A stretch of DNA of 64,000 nt from Acholoe squamosa (GCA_949317995.1 OX439035.1:6075227-6139226), one strand, 5' to 3'. Shown: positions 35,805 through 48,256, counted from the first letter of the stretch. Program-made: numbers and translations. The notes: generated by a model not told the origin, from the letters alone.

Positions 35805-36125
35805 AAGGTGTTGTTACACTTGATGCAGCTGAATGTGTTCTCAATATACTGAAAGTTCTCGTGTATAGGTATGCCTCATGTAAGAGTGGTCCACTAAATT
35901 CCTGCCCGACCTATAATACATGACATTCATGCTCACATAAGCCATGTGTTGTAAGCCATGAATAAAGGTATATTTTGACTGATATTCCATTATATAATTT
36001 CTCATTGGATATTGAAATTCGATATGATTTTTTTTTTGGAATTACAATATATGTTGATAAGAAAAAATGGTTAGAACAGGTTTGAGCAGCCTGTTCATGA
36101 CTGACTTCTATCGCCCAGGCAATAC

Positions 36126-37474
36126 TGTCATACTAGTGATTGGCATGATCAAGTTGTCATATGAGAAATATCATATGACTAGTGGTGTATGGAGTAATTA
36201 TATCAGGCTCATAATAAATAGTGTTATTTCCAGTTGTCACTGGTTTATTCAGCTTTAGGCAACATGTAAGAAATATCAATCATACAGTAGTTAGTATGTA
36301 GGTAGTTTGCACATACAGTAAACATACAGTAATTTATAAAGTATAATGTTCAGTTCCACTCCACCTGTGAGGTATTAATAATACAGTGTCCAGCATACTT
36401 CTAGGTGGGTTCCCACACCAAGCTCCTGACCTGCTGCTTAGAGGAATAATGTAATAATGGATAACTTTACCCTCTGGTGGAAGTCTTGAAGAAGATAGCC
36501 TCTGGCCACTAATGGTAGGAAACCAATGCCTGTCTAGCATAGTTTCACCATAGTGCAGTGGTATAGCAGGTAGCAGGAGATGACTGGAGATGTTACCTCT
36601 AGAGCGGTTCTTGGTGATGTGTCTTCCTGGAGGTGCAGACAGGCTATTTGTAGCAAATCTTGGAAAAGCACCTCCAGACTGACTGGAGCCAGCAGCATCT
36701 GCCTAACTCTACAATTGTTTGAGGGGACTCTTTCAAGTGTCACAGGGGGACAAAGGACCCCCATGGACGCCGCTATGGCCCCCATTGTCTTGGTCGGTTC
36801 TGCATCTTCAAACCCTCATAACTCGGTCGTTTATGCTTGTATAACCGCCATTTTGGGCATGCGCGGAGCTGAATGTGCCAAGATTATAATGCCCGCTGGA
36901 TAGGCGCGTAACTCACGCCGGTTTGTCTGTAGCTTACTCGGAGGTCGATTCAGTCTCCATGGCGTAACTTCCTTAATACTTAGAGTTCCGCCTTGATCTT
37001 GGGCTCATTCTGACCGTCTAATTATGGGCTTTCCATAGATATTTTGATATTTGACCTAGGTCGCTCAGGAGCGACGCTAGAGCGACCGGAAGGTTATGGC
37101 GTCGTGCTTATGTAACCCATTGTTCAGTCCTTAGAGTGCTCAGACACTCATGACGGCGTCAGCGGTGCTCAGGCACCCGTGACGGCCGGTTGCATTCACT
37201 TACAAGTTATTAATTTGTGCATTGAACCATGAGGTCGCACACTGAGACCCTCATTTTTATTATATTGTGCAGTGAACCATTAGGTCGGAGCCTTTGATGT
37301 CATAAACTCTGTCTAACTGACTGTGGCTGGTGTGCAGTGGGGCATGAACGCTCTTATACAAAGTTTGAGCGCTCTTATAGCTCTTAGAACCAACCTATGT
37401 ATTAATTTCATAGATATTTCTTTGATTAATACAAAATATGTTAGAATTTATGGAATAATAAAATGGTATATCAT
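36126..37474 (-). repeat. 3' LTR of the retroelement
   Basis: 1,349 bp, with the same limits and length as the repeat at 61277 to 62625. Plus-strand ends are TGTCATACTAG and GGTATATCAT. On the element strand an AATAAA signal (complement at 36242 to 36247) lies about 120 bases before the LTR end. An ORF of 107 codons on the plus strand is present in both LTRs but resembles no protein. Confidence 0.92.
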
Positions 37475-37570
37475 AGAATACTCCCTCTCCCCCGAAAGAA
37501 TGCGAAACTCCGTCATTTCGCCGAGGGAATGTACAATTTATACAATTTTTTTTTACCTTATTTTGGAGTT
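37475..37570 (-). promoter_or_regulatory. Polypurine tract region before the 3' LTR
   Basis: On the element strand the sequence GGGGGAGAGGGAG (complement of 37481 to 37493) lies 6 bases before the 3' LTR, the expected place for the plus-strand primer of reverse transcription. The rest, up to the DNA transposon at 37575, is retroelement 3' non-coding DNA. Confidence 0.75.
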
Positions 37571-38118
37571 ATATGGGTGATTCCTGTGAACTGCCCCACC
37601 TTTGGGGGTCAGGGGCCAAACATGACAAACTCAGCATTACATTTTAAGACTTTATTTTATTGATAACCCTATATCTTGGCTGTATGAAAAGGTCCATTCA
37701 AGTCATTAACTCCCAGGATGTCAGTTTTTATCACAGTTGCAGTAAAAAGGTATAATTTGTGTAACGCGCTTGATCGATATAACTTCTTATTCATAGAACT
37801 TCATCAATAATGTCTCTGTGATTACTATATTGCATGTCCAAACTTGTATAGTAGTTATGAATAAGTGTACCAAAAATTAGGACTGAGTCTTGAAAACTTT
37901 TGAAAATATGAGACATAACTTTTTAAGAAAATTGAGATTTTTCAAAAATTTCTAACACAAAACCTTAACTTTACTCTCACAAGCTTAATATGCATTGGGT
38001 ATGCATGTAATTCAAGTTATTATGTCTTCATTGTCTATATTTTCTTAAACAATCATCATTCTTCCATTCCTACATTTTTTTTTTTATGTGAGCAGCTGTC
38101 CAAAATTGGCCAAATAGC

Positions 38119-39642
38119 GATCAAGCGCGTTACATACAGTCACTCATAGATAGAGGCTCCATAGAGATACTTAGACCTTTCATATCATAATGCTGCTTTA
38201 TACACAACTACTTAAGCAATGGGACTACTGTTTAACACCAAGAAATGTACATTTTATACCTACCTGGGGTCTCCCGTATGCCTCGGAAAATAAAATTGCA
38301 CTTTTTTGCGACTAATTTTTTTACATCAATCAAGCCAGAAGGTCCAAAAATTAACTAGGAGTATCCAAACATGTCTAAAATACCAGCCAAACATGTCTAG
38401 TAACATATTAAATAGCAGTAGTACAGCTCAGATAACTCTCAGGTTGCCCACAGCCAATGAAGCAATACCATGTCAAATGCCCTCCGCGTAGGCGGATACC
38501 GATCAAGCGCGTTACATACAGTCACTCATAGATAGAGGCTCCATAGAGATACTTAGACCTTTCATATCATAATGCTGCTTTATACACAACTACTTAAGCA
38601 ATGGGACTACTGTTTAACACCAAGAAATGTACATTTTATACCTACCTGGGGCCTCCTGTATGCCTCGGAAAATAAAATTGCACTTTTTTGCGACTAATTT
38701 TTTTACATCAATCAAGCCACAAGGTCCAAAAATTAACTAGGAGTATCCAAACAGGCCTAAAATACCAGCCACACATGTCTAGTAACATATTAAATAGCAG
38801 TAGTACAGCTCAGATAACTCTCAGGTTGCCCACAGCCAATGAAGCAATACCATGTCAAATGCCCTCCGCGTAGGCGGATACCGATCAAGCGCGTTACATA
38901 CAGTCACTCATAGATAGAGGCTCCATAGAGATACTTAGACCTTTCATATCATAATGCTGCTTTATACACAACTACTTAAGCAATGGGACTACTGTTTAAC
39001 ACCAAGAAATGTACATTTTATACCTACCTGGGGCCTCCCGTATGCCTCGGAAAATAAAATTGCACTTTTTTGCGACTAATTTTTTTACATCAATCAAGCC
39101 AGAAGGTCCAAAAATTAACTAGGAGTATCCAAACAGGCCTAAAATACCAGCCACACATGTCTAGTAACATATTAAATAGCAGTAGTACAGCTCAGATAAC
39201 TCTCAGGTTGCCCACAGCCAATGAAGCAATACCATGTCAAATGCCCTCCGCGTAGGCGGATACCGATCAAGCGCGTTACATACAGTCACTCATAGATAGA
39301 GGCTCCATAGAGATACTTAGACCTTTCATATCATAATGCTGCTTTATACACAACTACTTAAGCAATGGGACTACTGTTTAACACCAAGAAATGTACATTT
39401 TATACCTACCTGGGGCCTCCCGTATGCCTCGGAAAATAAAATTGCACTTTTTTGCGACTAATTTTTTTACACCAATCAAGGCAGAAGGTCCAAAAATTAA
39501 CTAGGAGTATCCAAACAGGCCTAAAATACCAGCCACACATGTCTAGTAACATATTAGATAGCAGTAGTACAGCTCAGATAACTCTCAGGTTGCCCACAGC
39601 CAATGAAGCAGTACCATTACAGATATCGGTCAAGCGCGTTAC
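38119..39642 (+). repeat. Four 382-bp tandem repeats at the left transposon end
   Basis: Period 382 is read from identical landmarks at 38119, 38501, 38883 and 39265; the last unit ends at a variant motif at 39628 to 39642. Copies are about 98% identical, which suggests recent expansion or homogenisation. Each unit begins with the GATCAAGCGCGTTAC motif. The ORFs of about 61 codons in the units start only at TTG and are not genes. The same unit, inverted, makes up much of the fragment at 51359 to 52833. Confidence 0.92.
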
Positions 39643-39983
39643 ACGCAATGTCATGCAGTTAAACATAGGTACAATACAATATATACAATATATAATGAAC
39701 TATAGCAGCCCACCAGTGTAGTGGGTCTGCTGTACAATGCTAATATACTTCGGGGTGTCTTTGGGGTTTTAGCTGCTTGTCTGCAGATCCATTCGGCGGT
39801 CAAAGGACTTGGCGGTGGCAAGCCGCGTCGCTGTGTGTTGTGCCCTGGAGAAGATGGGAAGATGTAGATTCGTCCATTGGGTTTCCTGGGTCTGCATCCG
39901 TCCGGCATCCTTTGATTGGGCACAGTTTGGGTCTTAGTTATAGTGGCCAAAGTAAAACAGGTGATAACCGGGATCAATGACAT

Positions 39984-42900
39984 CTAACCAGTGCACTCGC
40001 TGCGGTACTTGAGAAGCTTCCGATCAGCCAGTTGGATGGTGAGGGGATCAAGTTTGTAGACAGCGTTCTCAGTGTTGCCATAACGACTTGGCTTGGGCAG
40101 AGTGACTCTGCCAAGAACGTTGAGGGGGTGGACCCTAGCTAGGATGATCTCCTTCCCCCACTTGAAGCTTCTCTTGTCCGACGCCATGTAGCGCAGCATG
40201 TAGTGCACTTGGTAGAAGTCATTGTCCTTGGCTATCACCTTACCCATAAACCACTTGTCCTTTGAGCTGGTACTGGCCAGGCTGGCAGTGATAAGAATGT
40301 CACCTACATGGTACTCATCCTGCACCAGTACCAACTTCCCTACACTGTCCGTTGGTTGTACATCCTCCTGAGGGAGGGTCGAGGTCGGTGGATCCTGTCG
40401 TGCTCGCTTGGTTGTAGGGACGGCGACGGCACGCTCCGCGGCACGCTTTCGTGCGGCACACGGGGCAATGTTCTCCTTGTCAGCCGTGGCAGGAGTTGGC
40501 ACCCGGTCACTTCGAGTGCGCTTACGTGCCACGACTGAGCCATCCCTGGTGCGCTTGCAGACAGTGGTGCGCACAACAGGATCAAAATCAGGGTCGCCGG
40601 TGTGGGCATCCGCGTCGTCCACCTCTGCAGGGACACTGGCAGGCCGCGTTTTCTTCTGCCGTGTTTGCTTTGGTGGGGGAGGCTTCTTGTTCTTGTTGAA
40701 AACCAGCTCATGCTCAATCCATCCGGAGCAGCCAGTAACGGACCTAAGGTCGACCCAGCAGCAGGGGTCAAAACAGGATTTTTCACGGACAGCGAGTGAC
40801 CTTCCTTCCTGTTTGACCATGGCAGCATGGACACTCATGGTGCCCTCTACTGACTTGTCTGCTACCACTGAGCCGAGAGTGAGGCGGGCGGAGGTGACAT
40901 CCTGCAGAGGGACATGGATGTAGTGAACGTGGCCTTCAAGTTTGTTACCTTCGGCCGCGAACTCCTCTGCATTGTTGATGACGGGATGTCCTTCCTTGTT
41001 GCGCTTGACGATGTTGTCAGCGTTGCGCTTTGCAGCAGCGCCGACGCCATCGCAGGGGCCCTTTCCATGACCCGCCTCGAAGTAGGTCCATGTTGCCCGT
41101 AGTCCGTCAAGTAGTTCGGTGTGGCGTACGAGTATCGAGAACACCGAGATGTTTCGATACTGGCTGGAGGGTGAGTCAGAAGCATAATGGACCACCTTGA
41201 CGTGTGGCAGGTTCTCCCTGATGAATGCTGCCAGGCAGCGGAGAAACGCCAAGATGGCGCCAGTGTCATGCTTCCGGTCGTCGGTGCACAGAGCGACAGA
41301 GTGGTGGTTTGTGGTGCCAGTGTCCTCATCACGGTAGTGGATGACTGCAGGGTGCAGGGTCACTGGCTCCTTCGCGTAATATGTACTCTGTGGAGCATCG
41401 GGGTATGATACCATCCAGTTTTCCGCAAAGTCCATCTGGATGGTAACTTCCATCGACGACATACTCGCTCGCAGCTCACGTATGATGCGGTGTTGGTTGT
41501 GAGCACGGTCGACATGGGCAGCCATGGTGATGAACTCCAGTCTGGTTTTCTTGATGAAGTCCGCCTTGGATGCAATCTCTGTACAAGGGCGGAGCTTCTT
41601 GATGGTAGTCTTCTTCTGAGTTCCATCCTTGCCTGTCGACACATACTCATAGTCCACATTCTTCCACACTTCATACTTGACATTCTTGGGGGCTTTGTCC
41701 TGGAGAGTCTGTTCGAACTCTGCCCAGGATGTCATGAACATCTCGTCTTTGAAAGGGATACTGACAGCAGCAAGCCGGAGTGCAAAGTTCTGGTGCTTCT
41801 GGCAAAGGCACAGATCAGTGCTTTGGAGATCCACGGGGATGAACCAGGGAAGGTGTTCTTTCCTGATGCTGTAGAAGAGTGACCGTGAGACCTGCAAGTG
41901 AGGAGGTTGTGTCGCCTCGTACCTCTTGTGGAGCACATGGATAAACTCCCTGAGGTACATTTGCTGGTGCTTCACCTTCTTCAAGGTCTTAGTGTTTTTC
42001 TTACCAGGTCTCATTTCGGAGTTCTCCGGGTCAGACAAGAACTCCTTGACACTCTCTATCTTGGCCTCCTGATTCACCACACGTGGAGATGGCAGGTCTG
42101 AAGGGGTTTTGAGTAGTGACCGCCTATCCATGCCAAGGGTCTTTGCCAAGCTCACCGCGATCCGCTGTTCTTTGATCACGACGGGCGAAAGCACCTTGTT
42201 CATGATGGAGGTTTTGTCCTTGCGAGGAAGATTGGCCAACCCTTCAAACACAGCCTTCACACTCCTGTCATGCACCGACAGCTGAGCTGGATTCACCTGG
42301 TCCTGTGCAGCTGCTGCAACGCGCTCCTCCCCGTGCGCTACAGCAGGTTCCCCATCCGGTGCAGCTGCTGCAACGCGCTCCTCCCCGTGCGCTACAGCAG
42401 GTTCCCCATCCGGTGCAGCTGCTGCAACGCGCTCCACCCCGTGCGCTACAGTGGGTTCCCCATCCGGTGCAGCTGCTGCAACGCGCTCCTCCCCGTGCGC
42501 AACAGCGGGTTCCCCATCCAGTGCAGCTGCTGCAACGCGCTCCTCCATGTGCGCTACAGCAGGTTCAGCGACAGTTGGATGGTTCGACTGGGCATGGGCA
42601 AGCTGAGCCTGCAACTCCTTGATCTGTAGATGTGCCTCAGTCAGGTCTCTGTTCAGTAGCCCTTGTTTGTAGTAGTAGCGGTTGGTTCTGGGGGAGTTGG
42701 TCTTCCGTTGCTGTTTCTTCAGGTTTTTAGGAGTTGTCGGTGTCGGTTTGAGGGTCGGTCCTGGTGTCGTCATCGTTTCGGTCTGTGCACGCGGGCTGCA
42801 AACAAATGAACAATCATTAATTTTCAGTTTCATCATGCCTCATTTATTTATAAGATACATGTAAGGCTACTACACCACTGGGGCCCCCATGCTAGTAAGG

Positions 42901-44613
42901 CTACTACACCCCAGGATATATCATTTTGATCAAGCGCGTTACACATTGAAATGGCAGTACATGTACAATAATCTTAATTCTAAAAATTCAACAAGCAAGG
43001 AAACATTCAACATGGAACAAACTATTCTTATCTCAGATTTATTATGATAATTGCATTCACTGAGGAACACTGTCTTACGGACGGTGGCACTGTAAATTGA
43101 TAACAATTAGTTAAATGTTATCATTGATTAAGTTAAGTTAAATAGAAGTGTGGAATAAATCATACTAAGTAGCACTTTACTGATCAAGAATTTTAGGGCC
43201 AATTTTAGTTTTAGAATTATTATTTATAAATTTATGATTCTTCACAGTTAAGAACACAAAAGAAGGGACTATGATTCAAATACTTACGCGATGTCCTCGA
43301 GGAGTTCCACGTTGAACCCCAGTGGGGAGGCCTCCTGGACCCGGCCACTTCGGCGCCTCTCTGGGGAGTCGCGCCGAGCAGCCTGGCGAACAGGCCGGGC
43401 CTCCGCAACCGGGGCCCCCTCCTGTGTTGGGGCCTCCGTAGGCGGCTGTGGTGGTGCGGGCACTACGGGGGCCTCCTCCTCCTCGGACAGCAGGAGGGGG
43501 TTCTCGGGGACATCGCCTACCAGCGTCCGTTCCTCCTCCTCCTCGCTGAAGATGACCTGCGGGTCTTCCGGCGTCTCCTGATGTATAGAACAAGGAAAAT
43601 ATTCATGAATAACATTTACACAATGCACCAATGCAGTGCTGATGAGTTACTCTTTAAGTACATAATTCTACTTTGATAACCAATTACCAAAATAACAGTG
43701 CTGATGAGTTACTCTTTAAGTACATGTATAATTCTACTTTGATAACCAATTACCAAATGACACTTTTAATTCATACTTACTCCATACTCCTCGTAGGCCA
43801 CCGACCCAAAGGAAGTGGTAGGGGAGCGGGAAGTGAACAGCGCGACCGGCAGGCCGCGCCCACGTCCACGCGCTGGGCGACCTGCCGGTGTCTGCTTCTT
43901 GGAGCTCTTCCCGCGCCCCTTACCCTTGCCCTGGGCCGGTGGCTTTGCAGTGGCAGCAGTTGGGGTGGCGGTCTTGGCGGCGGTCTTGGGGGCCTTCGCT
44001 GGGGGACCAGCAGCAGGAGGTGCAGGGGCGGCAGGAGGTGCTGGGGCGGCCTCCCTGGAACACCCTTCCCCGGCTGCCTCCCTCTCCGCCGCGGCCTCCG
44101 CCTCCTCGCGGGCCATCTCCGCATCTACCCACTGAATAAGAAAAGGGTCACAACTTGCATTTGTCAGCAATACAATACAGGCATGTTTATGCTATACTAG
44201 AATTAAGAATTAAGAATTCATAGTTACTTTACATACATACATGTACATTACATTTATAATTTACATTGGTTGAATGTCTGCTATGGTTTGCATTATACAT
44301 GTACAAGTTTAATTTCATCATTTCATACCTCAGCCGCATTGGCATCTGTCCATGCCGGCGGTGCGACGCCCCGGCGCCGGGCATCATCCAGGGCCCTCTT
44401 CTTGGCGACCCGGAAGGCCCCCATCCTCCTCTTCCTCTCCTTGCCCTTCTCTGAGCGCTGGGCGTCGCACCGCCGTGCACTCAGGGCCTTGCGCAGGTTC
44501 TCTGCCTGCCGCACCACCTCCTCTCCCTCCTCCTCTGCCCTCCTCGCCATGTAGGCCTTCTGTGAGTCGGTGTGGCTCACCGCCTCACCCTCAGGCAACT
44601 TCTTGCGACCCAT
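39984..44613 (-). CDS. Four-exon DDE/D-type transposase, 1,245 aa
   Basis: Exons on the minus strand: 44613-44329, 44131-43781, 43577-43288 and 42795-39984. Each junction has GT/AG signals (donors GTATGA, GTAAGT, GTAAGT; acceptors TTCTTATTCAG, TATACATCAG, TTTGTTTGCAG) and the phases 0, 0, 2 keep one frame from ATG 44613 to TAG 39984. Exon 1 is basic and helical, exon 2 alanine/proline- then RG-rich, exon 3 acidic. Exon 4 holds a run of 18-residue repeats (GEPAVAHGEERVAAAAPD), a helical DNA-binding-like region, and the catalytic core: QMDFAEN (near 41425), HYASDSPSSQYRN (near 41170) and AGHGKGPCDGVG (near 41055). It ends with a VGDILITASL-type beta-rich domain. The DFAEN/SDSPSSQ/HGKG triad is one I know from uncharacterised transposon proteins of aquatic animals; Sola is the best guess. 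It would bind the element ends and move the element. Confidence 0.75.
42300..42560 (-). repeat. 54-bp coding minisatellite in the transposase
   Basis: About five in-frame 54-bp units encode 18-residue repeats. The period is exactly 54, so copy number can vary without breaking the frame. The fragment lies between the N-terminal coiled region and the DNA-binding-like region of exon 4. Confidence 0.9.
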
Positions 44614-46638
44614 TCTGAAAAGGAGATAAAAAGCACTGAGAAAAGAGCAAATATCAACACTGTAACATGTACAACAAATAGATGGAAATATGTCTATATT
44701 CTAAAGAATGGATGTATTGACCATGCCAGGATACTGTGCAAGATTACTGACACATTGGGAGACCTCCGGGAAGCGACATGTGTATTGTAACTGAGAATTT
44801 ATCAAAAATTGTCCTACCCCAGATACATGTTGAAATTTTTTTTTCAGAAATGAAAGGATGACCATTCCACATGATAGAGGTACCATAAGCGCACATTGTG
44901 TTAATTTTTGGGGGGGCTGACTACAGGATAGGTGCCTTTTTTATGCATAATAGTGGTTATGTAACGCGCTTGATGAAAATAAATTCTTCTATAAACCATA
45001 GTAATTAAAGTCTAACACACATCATATTAGGTCTGGACATTGGATAGTAGTCCCAAATAATATATTAACACCAAAAATACACGAGTTTGCTATTATTGTG
45101 TACAAAGGAGGGATTTTTGACTCGCCGGTAACGCGCTTGATGAAAATAACATCTAACGTCTTCTGGTGGTCACTGTGCCAATATAATCAAACCCAGCAGC
45201 GATGTAACACATTTAGACAATAAAATACACATAGAGGAGGTATCATAACCACAGGAATGTGTGTAAATATTGGGAATATGGTGAAAATCGATCGAAATGG
45301 TACCTAAAACAGTGCCAGCAGGGAAGAGAAAATGATTTGGCATGGGTGGGGGGGTCCAAAATGGCGGAGAAGGTACCAAACCTGCACTAAAACAAAGCCA
45401 GGGCCTTATTCTATCGTATTAACCATAGTTATTCATCTATTTGCCCATATATGTGCCACTACAGGCCATAATATCATTTTCATCAAGCGCGTTACCGTCG
45501 AGTTGAATTTTGGTCAAGCGCGTTATACGCCAATTGTACGCCTACAGAAGGTACCGAGACAGTGGCAGAGCTTGTATTATCGCCCACGTCGATCGTCTAA
45601 CATGTTTTCTACATGATTTACACACTTTTGGTACACTTTCGGTACACAAAAACCACATCAAATACATCAATCGACATTCAACATCAATATTTCATCAAGT
45701 TTCCATCAATATCACTCACCTCTTTGACAATATCGTCCAAACTTTCGGCGTTAAACACCTAAGACTTGCCGTCCAAACAAGTTGAGACAAGCAATAACAA
45801 CTTCCGGGAAGTTCCCGGCTAGAGGTCACTTCCGCCCGGGTAACAAGAGGTGATTTTCTTTTCCCGCCGAACATTGGCCGTATACCGATCAAGCGCGTTA
45901 CATATGATAAACGACCATGATTTGGAGCAACCGAAGCATGTAGAGACCCGATTTTTTTTTTAAAATGACACCTCATCAATAGATACACACTGTATGATAG
46001 ATGAAATAATCCCAAAATGATTTATATAGGCTGTACAGAGGAAAGTGTTGCTTGAGGGGGTGTGAGGAGTACTGACTTGAAAATTACTTGAATGTGTATT
46101 GCGCGCACGGGCCGGGAGATACAAAAAAAAATTTTTTCCTCAAAAATACCCCATATGCTCCCTCTCTATGGTGATAGATGAGAAACCACAAACAACTGTT
46201 CTAGTATCTATTATATTGATTTTCAATTTTGATCAAGCGCGTTACACGTACTATTTCAACTTAGAAGAACTGATGTTAAAAAAGAATTACTGGACATGTC
46301 ACCTCCAATACACATGGAAATGTTAGATAGGACCCCCAGCTATGAAATAAATAATAATATGGTGGACTACTACTGCTTTCCTTGATGATATTTGGCCTGG
46401 AATAAGGTGGAAATTGAAAAAAAAAACAATTTTTGGCAATTTTCCAACTTTGGGCCACCATAGCTCAAAAAATATTGGTCCGACATACGCAAATTTGCCC
46501 TCTTTTTGAAGCCCAACATGTTTTCTCATAAATGAGACCATAAACAGGAAGATTGGTGGAACAATTTTTATTCTGGAGTCACATGTATCCAAAAAGACCC
46601 CAAAAACCCAAAGGTGGGGCAGTTCACAGGAATCACCC
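44614..46638. other. Upstream (promoter) side and right end of the DNA transposon
   Basis: No ORF with protein character is seen. This 2-kb stretch holds six of the ATCAAGCGCGTTAC motifs in both orientations (44961, 45128, 45482, 45512, 45887 and 46231) and the right inverted repeat. The region just upstream of exon 1 probably contains the transposase promoter. Confidence 0.6.
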
Positions 46639-46859
46639 ATATACTGTTTTGTAAGAGGATTTGAAGTAATGGGGAGTGCTTCAAATGCAATTTTTGTGGT
46701 AGAGCTTTGTCAGTATAAACAATTTTCTCCTGGGTATAAGTACATTTCCGAGTTTCTATATCTTACCATACCATAGCTTATTTGCTTATGTAACATCAAT
46801 TTTGGGTACAATTTTCCATTTTTATGTACAACATACAATTTGGCAAATAGTGTGCAATT

Positions 46860-47110
46860 TTGGCATCCAATATTCAATTTAGCGTGCAAATTGAACATAA
46901 ATGACAATTTTTGTGTGCAAATTTACAATTTCGCGTGTAATTGCGTTCAATTGACAATTTCAGTATGCAAATATATAATTTTCGCTTATATTTGGCAATT
47001 TTAGTGTGCAAATATATAATTTCGCGTACATTTGGCAATTTTAGTATGCAAATATATAATTTTGCGTTCAATTGATACTTTCTGTATGTACATATATAAT
47101 TTTGCGTACA
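46860..47110. repeat. Degenerate AT-rich tandem repeats
   Basis: Units of roughly 45 to 50 bases share TATGCAAATATATAATTT and GGCAATTTTAG. They lie in the 3' non-coding part of the retroelement, beside the DNA transposon, and are related to the better preserved array just to the right. Confidence 0.65.
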
Positions 47111-47228
47111 GCTTGGATACACATAGAAATGTTGATTTTCTAAAAATCTGACTTCAGTGTATGAATTGGGTACAGACATACAGTATAATGTGCAACATAT
47201 AATTCAAATGTAAATTGGATACAACTTA

Positions 47229-47450
47229 CAATCTAGTGTGCAAACATACAATTTTAGTGTGCAAATTGGGTACGAGCGTACAATCTGGTGTGCAAACATA
47301 CAATTTTAGTGTGCAAATTGGGTACAAGCGTACAATCTGGTGTGCAAATATACAATTTTAGTGTGCAAATTGGGTACGAGCGTACAATCTGGTGTGCAAA
47401 CATACAATTTTAGTGTGCAAATTGGGTACAAACGTACAATCTAGATTACA
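47229..47450. repeat. 52-bp minisatellite, about 4.3 copies
   Basis: Landmark CAATCT recurs at 47229, 47281, 47333, 47385 and 47437, an exact 52-bp period. Each unit contains TGTGCAAATTGGGTAC and CATACAATTTTAG. It belongs to the retroelement's long 3' non-coding region (46643 to 48256), which otherwise holds no gene I can support. Confidence 0.9.
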
Positions 47451-48256
47451 CTATTCAATTTATGGGATTTGAGACAAATTTTTCCGAGGGCCGGAAAAAC
47501 AAAGTACTTCATGTACAATAGGCTTGTTTGTCTCTGAGTTACTCATTGATTTTGCTATATGGGTGTATTAATTGGCAATTTCGGCAGTGGGCCGCTGCTT
47601 AATTGACTTTTCCCCTAGCCTTTTGAGTATGTGTCCCTGAAAGAGATTTATTTGGTGAGTATCTTAAGTAAACATGTTTTATGTCAACCATTTTCTCAAC
47701 AAAATTTTATTTTATTTTTTTTTTTTTTTCATTCATTTTTTCCAACAATTTTCTTGGATACCTAAAGTGTGTTACTTTAAGTAACCCTTGGCATAGTATA
47801 CAAGTGCTAGTGGGTACAAAAACTGTCTTAGTTATCTACCTGCATTCATGTATATTAATGTTAGATTTGTACAATTTTACAATTTGTATTTTGCAATTTC
47901 GCAATTTTGCGCGTATATGCGCGCATTAATCATTGATTTTGTGAGAATACCATAGATTTTCATATTATACATCAACAAGTGGCTGTGTATATAATTTTTT
48001 TTTTCCTAATACTTTGATAATTTCATTGACAGTGGAGGTGTGTCAGGAGTGAGATGTGAGTCTCCTCCCTGGTGTGCTCATGCAGTGGCGGCACTTGAGG
48101 TGTTAGGTGCCAGATTCTGGCATGTGTCTGTGGCAGTGCCTAGCTTGGTGTCAGTGGACAGTTCAGGGTGGGGGGGGGGGTGTGTGTGTCCATTTAAGGA
48201 GTGTGTGGCTGGTATTGGAGCATCAGTTCCTCTCTGGAAGTCACTGCTGTAGTACC

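Larger units (their letters stand above)
26650..36125. repeat. Segmental tandem duplication, copy B, left part (non-coding)
   Basis: Collinear with copy A from about 26650. It is interrupted at 36126 by the LTR retroelement and resumes at 62626. Copy-B-only insertions include about 33395 to 33612 (absent at A 15915) and the element at about 35330 to 35804. Between 29745 and 30625 it carries sequence that copy A replaced with the DIRS-like element. No gene is recognisable in it. Confidence 0.7.
37575..46638 (-). mobile_element. Complete 9,064-bp DNA transposon (Sola-like candidate) nested in the LTR element
   Basis: The left end starts GGGTGATTCCTGTGAACTGC and the right end is its exact inverse; the match runs for 32 bases and then stops. 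Both sides are flanked by ATAT (37571 to 37574 and 46639 to 46642), a 4-bp target duplication. Inside are four 382-bp tandem repeats next to the left end, one four-exon transposase gene on the minus strand, and 13 copies of the motif ATCAAGCGCGTTAC. A 4-bp duplication and the transposase type would suit the Sola superfamily, but I cannot confirm this assignment. Its exons are far more GC-rich than its surroundings. Confidence 0.85.

Noticed and set aside
8240..36120. Many ORFs of 60 to 110 codons in the intergenic DNA
   Set aside because: They are scattered, not conserved between copies A and B, lack domains, and are at the length expected by chance in AT-rich DNA.
36580..36903. A 107-codon ORF present twice (also 61731 to 62054)
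   Set aside because: It is duplicated only because it lies in the two LTRs, on the strand opposite to the element, and has no recognisable domain.
38119..39642. Regularly spaced repeats that might suggest a CRISPR array
   Set aside because: The period is 382 bp and the 'spacers' are identical between units; the genome is eukaryotic.
38306..39721. Four similar 61 to 89 codon ORFs in tandem (and two more at 51444 and 51826)
   Set aside because: They are the same 382-bp repeat read in one frame, start only at TTG, and have no protein-like conservation.
42270..42629. Plus-strand ORFs of about 105 to 119 codons with regular repeats
   Set aside because: They are antisense shadows of the 54-bp coding repeats in the transposase.
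43276..44200. Alternative-frame, GC-rich ORFs on both strands over the first transposase exons
   Set aside because: Only one frame per exon joins through GT/AG sites with consistent phases to the transposase; the others are compositional shadows.
46874..47179. A 101-codon minus-strand ORF
   Set aside because: It translates the AT-rich minisatellite and shows only repeat-derived residues.
48040..48252. A 70-codon plus-strand ORF just before the antisense gene
   Set aside because: It ends right before the Kozak-type ATG at 48257, overlaps the open frame of that gene, and is Gly/Val/Cys-rich because of a G-run.
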